From JADFOJ01 sp041580235 (GTDB lineage Bacteria; Planctomycetota; Phycisphaerae; Phycisphaerales; SM1A02), in NCBI GenBank assembly GCA_041580235.1, contig JBFGEG010000128.1, forward strand, positions 1 to 8,750: a DNA stretch of 8,750 nt, given 5' to 3'. Positions 6,700 to 8,750 of this stretch are shown one piece after another. The notes beneath the pieces are model-generated. The model had not been told where the DNA came from. It was given only the letters and a program-made list of their open reading frames with translations, and searched no databases. A program made the position numbers and the translations under genes. Position 1 is the first letter of the stretch; each line of letters begins with the position of its first letter.

Positions 6700-7551
6700 A
6701 TGTCAGGCCAGCAAGCCGTCGCCGCTGAAGCTCAGCGCCCCATTCGCCTCGGCGTCGTCAGCTTCGTCAACACGCTGCCGCTCATCGACGGGCTTGAGGG
6801 CCTTGCCGATCTCGACATGCGGTACACCGTGCCGAGCCTGCTGCTCGGAATGCTGATCAACAACGAGGTCGATCTGGCCCTGTGCTCGTCGATCGACTAC
6901 CAGCGGGCCGAGACACCCCTGGTCGTCGTCCCTTCCGGGCTGCTGGGCTGCGACGGGCCGACACTGACCGTGCGACTGTACTCCACAGGACCCATCGACC
7001 GCATCGGCGACGTCCACTGTGACACCGACAGCCATACCTCGATCGTGCTGCTGCAGATCCTGCTCAGGGAAATGCACGGCGTGAACCCGCGTCTGATCGA
7101 CTTCGACGCCCGACGCCGGTCCGATGACTGGCCGCAGGCGATGCTGCTCATCGGCGACAAGGTGGTCACCGACGCTCCACCCGCCGACCGGTATCTCCAT
7201 CAGCTCGATCTCGGCGCAGAGTGGGTGCGGCTCACCGGGCTGCCATTCGTCTTTGCGTTGTGGATGGCCCGACGCGCGGCCGATCCCGAGCTCATCAGGA
7301 CAGCGGCCGCGATCCTCGACCGCCAGCGCCGCCACAACCGGCATCGTGTCGATCTGATCGTCCATCGCCGGGCACGGCCACGGGGCTGGCCGGCCGATCT
7401 CGCCGCCTCGTACCTCAAGGGAAAGCTCACTTTCGAGCTGACGCCGACCCGCCGCGCGGGGCTGGAGCTCTTCTTCGACAAGGCGTGCGAGCACGGGCTG
7501 GTCGATCGACGACGGTCGCTGGAGATTGTCGGCCTGGCGACGGGAACTTGA
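6700..7551 (+). CDS. mqnA: chorismate dehydratase MqnA (futalosine menaquinone pathway)
   Basis: The 283-residue protein has the periplasmic-binding-protein-like MqnA/MqnD fold and dehydrates chorismate to 3-enolpyruvoyl-benzoate, the first step of menaquinone synthesis via futalosine. Landmarks are RLGVVSFVNTLPLIDGL (16-32), DLALCSSIDY (58-67), the substrate-loop type block DTDSHTSIVLLQILL (108-122), AMLLIGDKVV (147-156), and the C-terminal YLKGKLTFELTP (240-251) with a helix rich in Leu and Phe. Length fits the family. The start at 6700 leaves a 14-residue variable leader before the domain; there is no clear ribosome binding site, so a short or absent leader is possible. It has no other menaquinone genes beside it in this window and is flanked by non-coding DNA on both sides. 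The related MqnD is less likely because the N-terminal VSFVNTLPL pattern is that of MqnA. Confidence 0.92.
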   Translation: MSGQQAVAAEAQRPIRLGVVSFVNTLPLIDGLEGLADLDMRYTVPSLLLGMLINNEVDLALCSSIDYQRAETPLVVVPSGLLGCDGPTLTVRLYSTGPIDRIGDVHCDTDSHTSIVLLQILLREMHGVNPRLIDFDARRRSDDWPQAMLLIGDKVVTDAPPADRYLHQLDLGAEWVRLTGLPFVFALWMARRAADPELIRTAAAILDRQRRHNRHRVDLIVHRRARPRGWPADLAASYLKGKLTFELTPTRRAGLELFFDKACEHGLVDRRRSLEIVGLATGT

Positions 7552-7559
7552 CGTACGAC

Positions 7560-7707
7560 GCGGCGGGCGTCTTCTCGTCTGCGGTCGGCCTGCCTGGCCA
7601 TTGAGCCCTCGCTGGCGCTCGGGATGGCCTGCGTCCCTGGAACAGGCTTGCCCCAGTCGTTGCGGGACGCTGTCTTGCCTCATGGCCAATGGCTCGTTCC
7701 TAACCCC
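7560..7707 (+). repeat. intergenic repeat, copy B
   Basis: This copy begins 8 nt after the mqnA stop, the same offset as copy A after the polyketide synthase stop. It contains GCGGCGGGCGTCTTCTCG (7560-7577), GAGCCCTCGCT (7603-7613), a 25-bp block absent from copy A (7614-7638), and the 69-bp core (7639-7707) that matches copy A at 65 of 69 positions. It fills most of the spacer between mqnA and the regulator gene, ending 26 bp before that ATG. Confidence 0.75.
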
Positions 7708-7733
7708 TTCTCTCCTCCCGCCTATTCTTCCCC

Positions 7734-8216
7734 ATGCCTCGCGTGACGCGGTTCAAGATCGCGGCCATCGGTGATCTCTACCGCCAGCTCGCCTACGCCC
7801 CGGCCGGGGCCCGGCGCCGGCAGATGGAGGCGGCCGAGGAGCTCGTGTCCCAGATCGATAGCGAGCAGGTCTACCCGCAGGACTTCATCATCTTCCGCAT
7901 CACCGGGTACCGGCCTGACCGCGTCGACCCGACGATCGCCCTCGTCGGCGAGGCCCTGGTCGGTGATCTCGTCACGCTCATCCAGCGGCTGAGCCGGGAT
8001 ATCGAGGTGGACCCGCTGACGGAGGGCCGGACCGCGGTCCGCCTGGACCAGGTGGCGCGGCGTCTCAACGTCTCCACCAAGACGCTCCAGCGGTACCGGC
8101 AACGCGGGCTCGTCTGCCATTACCTGGTCTTCCCCGACGGCGTCAAGCGGCTGGCGTGCTTCGAGGACGCACTGCAGCGCTTCGTCGCGCAGAACCGGGG
8201 GCAGGTTGACCGCGCT
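7734..8216 (+). CDS. planctomycete sigma/HTH-like regulator, N-terminal part only
   Basis: About 161 residues look genuine. Residues 14-95 are a charged, helical segment (RRRQMEAAEELVSQIDSEQ, then YPQDFIIFRITGYRP). Residues 103-146 form a helix-turn-helix of the kind that reads RLDQVARRLNVSTKTLQRYRQRGL, followed by RFVAQNRGQVDRA (149-161). From memory this layout precedes a sigma-70 region in proteins of Phycisphaerae-type planctomycetes; I infer a transcription regulator or sigma-like factor. After about 8216 the frame stays open to the window end, but it is then the antisense of an Ig-repeat gene and has no sigma region, so the gene is broken or chimeric here. The ATG at 7734 has no clear ribosome binding site; a TATTCT sits at 7722-7727, so a leaderless message is conceivable. 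Confidence 0.6.
8196..8216. other. junction joining two unrelated genes
   Basis: This 21-nt stretch is read sensibly on both strands: as RGQVDRA of the plus-strand regulator and as SAVNLPP of the minus-strand Ig-repeat protein. Each protein loses its family character just beyond it. A short shared word at the breakpoint of two truncated genes is what a misassembly at a k-mer-length overlap would produce; a real microhomology-mediated rearrangement would look the same. Confidence 0.6.
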
Positions 8217-8750
8217 CCAGGCCAGAGTGTTGGCCGGGAGGTCGGCGTCCGTGGCCGCCACGAACAGCGACACCACGTCGTTCTCACCGTTCAGCCTCGG
8301 CCCCGGGTTGGTGACGACCGGCGCCACGTTGATCTCGCTGACGGTGACGCTGATCGTCTCCGAGTCGCTCAGGTTGGGCGTGCCGTCGTCGGTGACGACC
8401 ACGTCGAAGGTGTACACACCGGGGCCCTGCGCCTCGGTGGGCGTCCAGGTGAAGTCCCCGCCTGCGGTGATGGACGCTCCGGCCGGCACGGCGCCACCCA
8501 GGCTGAAGGTCAGCCCGTTGGGCGGCACGTCCACGGGGTCGGCTGCCGTGGCCGTGAACGACAGCAGGACCAACTCATCAACGGTCTTGTCGCCGACCGG
8601 GTCGAGGACCGGCGGGTCGTTGACACCGTTCACCACGATGGTCACGGTGGCGGTGTTCGAGGTGGCGCCGACCGAGTCGTCGACCGTGTAATCGAAGGTC
8701 ACCGTGCCGTTGAAGCCGGCCGCCGGCGTGTAGGTGAAGGTCCCGTTCCC
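8196..8750 (-). CDS. Ig/cadherin-like repeat surface protein, partial at both ends
   Basis: The gene enters from the right edge, and 185 codons are convincing. They cover the end of one cadherin-like/VCBS-type repeat (GTFTYTPAAGFNGTVTFDYT, 3-22), a linker NGVNDPPVLDPVGDKTVDE (41-59), one full Ig-like domain (about 60-142, with TWTPTEAQGPGVYTFDVVVTDDG typical of putative Ig repeats), and the start of a third (NVAPVVTNPGP to LAWSAVNLPP, 141-185). Such tandem beta-sandwich repeats occur in large secreted or cell-surface adhesins; location outside the cell is inferred, as no signal peptide is visible. The expected continuation is NLPPGL, but the codon at 8195-8193 is Val and what follows is the antisense of the regulator gene. 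The authentic C-terminal sequence is therefore missing, even though the frame stays open to 7722. Confidence 0.8.

Noticed and set aside
6312..6728. Plus-strand 138-codon frame in the non-coding region
   Set aside because: It runs through the inverted repeat, hairpins and repeat copy C and overlaps the mqnA start, and its protein has no recognisable character.
6703..7689. Minus-strand 328-codon frame opposite mqnA
   Set aside because: It is antisense to a clear MqnA and extends into repeat copy B; no domain is seen.
7722..8195. Continuation of the Ig-repeat protein frame to a stop at 7722
   Set aside because: Beyond NLPP the residues are the antisense of the HTH regulator and lose all beta-sandwich repeat character; only 8196-8750 is kept.
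1..8750. CRISPR arrays, tRNA genes, integron attC sites and transposase genes
   Set aside because: No regularly spaced direct repeats, no tRNA T-arm consensus with acceptor stem, no GTTRRRY/RYYYAAC pair and no transposase-like protein were seen by eye.

Overview
The window is GC-rich and densely coding. Its gene content points to a member of the Planctomycetota, probably of the Phycisphaerae type, and most likely a metagenome-derived contig. Three things suggest this: a regulator with the helix-turn-helix plus 'RFVAQNR' layout that I associate with planctomycete sigma-like proteins, a large Ig/cadherin-repeat surface protein, and MqnA of the futalosine menaquinone pathway. The taxonomic call is inference from family recognition, not from a marker gene.

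Layout. On the minus strand at the left are a DEAD-box RNA helicase (837-2210) and, 23 nt downstream, a pseudouridine-5'-phosphate glycosidase gene (psuG-like, 1-813) that runs off the left edge. The divergent spacer 2211-2445 separates them from a plus-strand alanine racemase (2446-3729). Next comes a two-gene cassette with ATGA overlap: an FAD-dependent oxidoreductase of the geranylgeranyl-reductase/aromatic-hydroxylase type (3773-4912) and a type III polyketide synthase with an intact Cys-His-Asn triad (4909-6018). A non-coding stretch of about 680 bp follows (6019-6699). It holds one copy of an intergenic repeat, a terminator-like hairpin, and a striking near-perfect 23-bp inverted repeat around a 50-nt centre (6381-6476). 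MqnA (6700-7551) comes next, followed by a second copy of the intergenic repeat (7560-7707) and the 5' part of a planctomycete sigma/HTH-like gene (7734 to about 8216).

At about 8196-8216 the sequence changes identity. The plus-strand regulator stops looking like its family, and a minus-strand Ig/cadherin-like repeat protein (8196-8750, entering from the right edge) loses its C-terminal continuation at the same point. Both readings share roughly 20 nt, which looks most like an assembly chimera, or else a real rearrangement that broke two genes.

How the genes may work together. The oxidoreductase and polyketide synthase probably make and oxidise a small lipid-phenol or pyrone product, by analogy with alkylresorcinol operons that carry a flavoprotein hydroxylase. 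MqnA feeds chorismate into menaquinone. Helicase and PsuG both concern RNA (remodelling and modified-nucleotide salvage) and may be co-transcribed. I see no CRISPR array, tRNA, rRNA or transposase gene.
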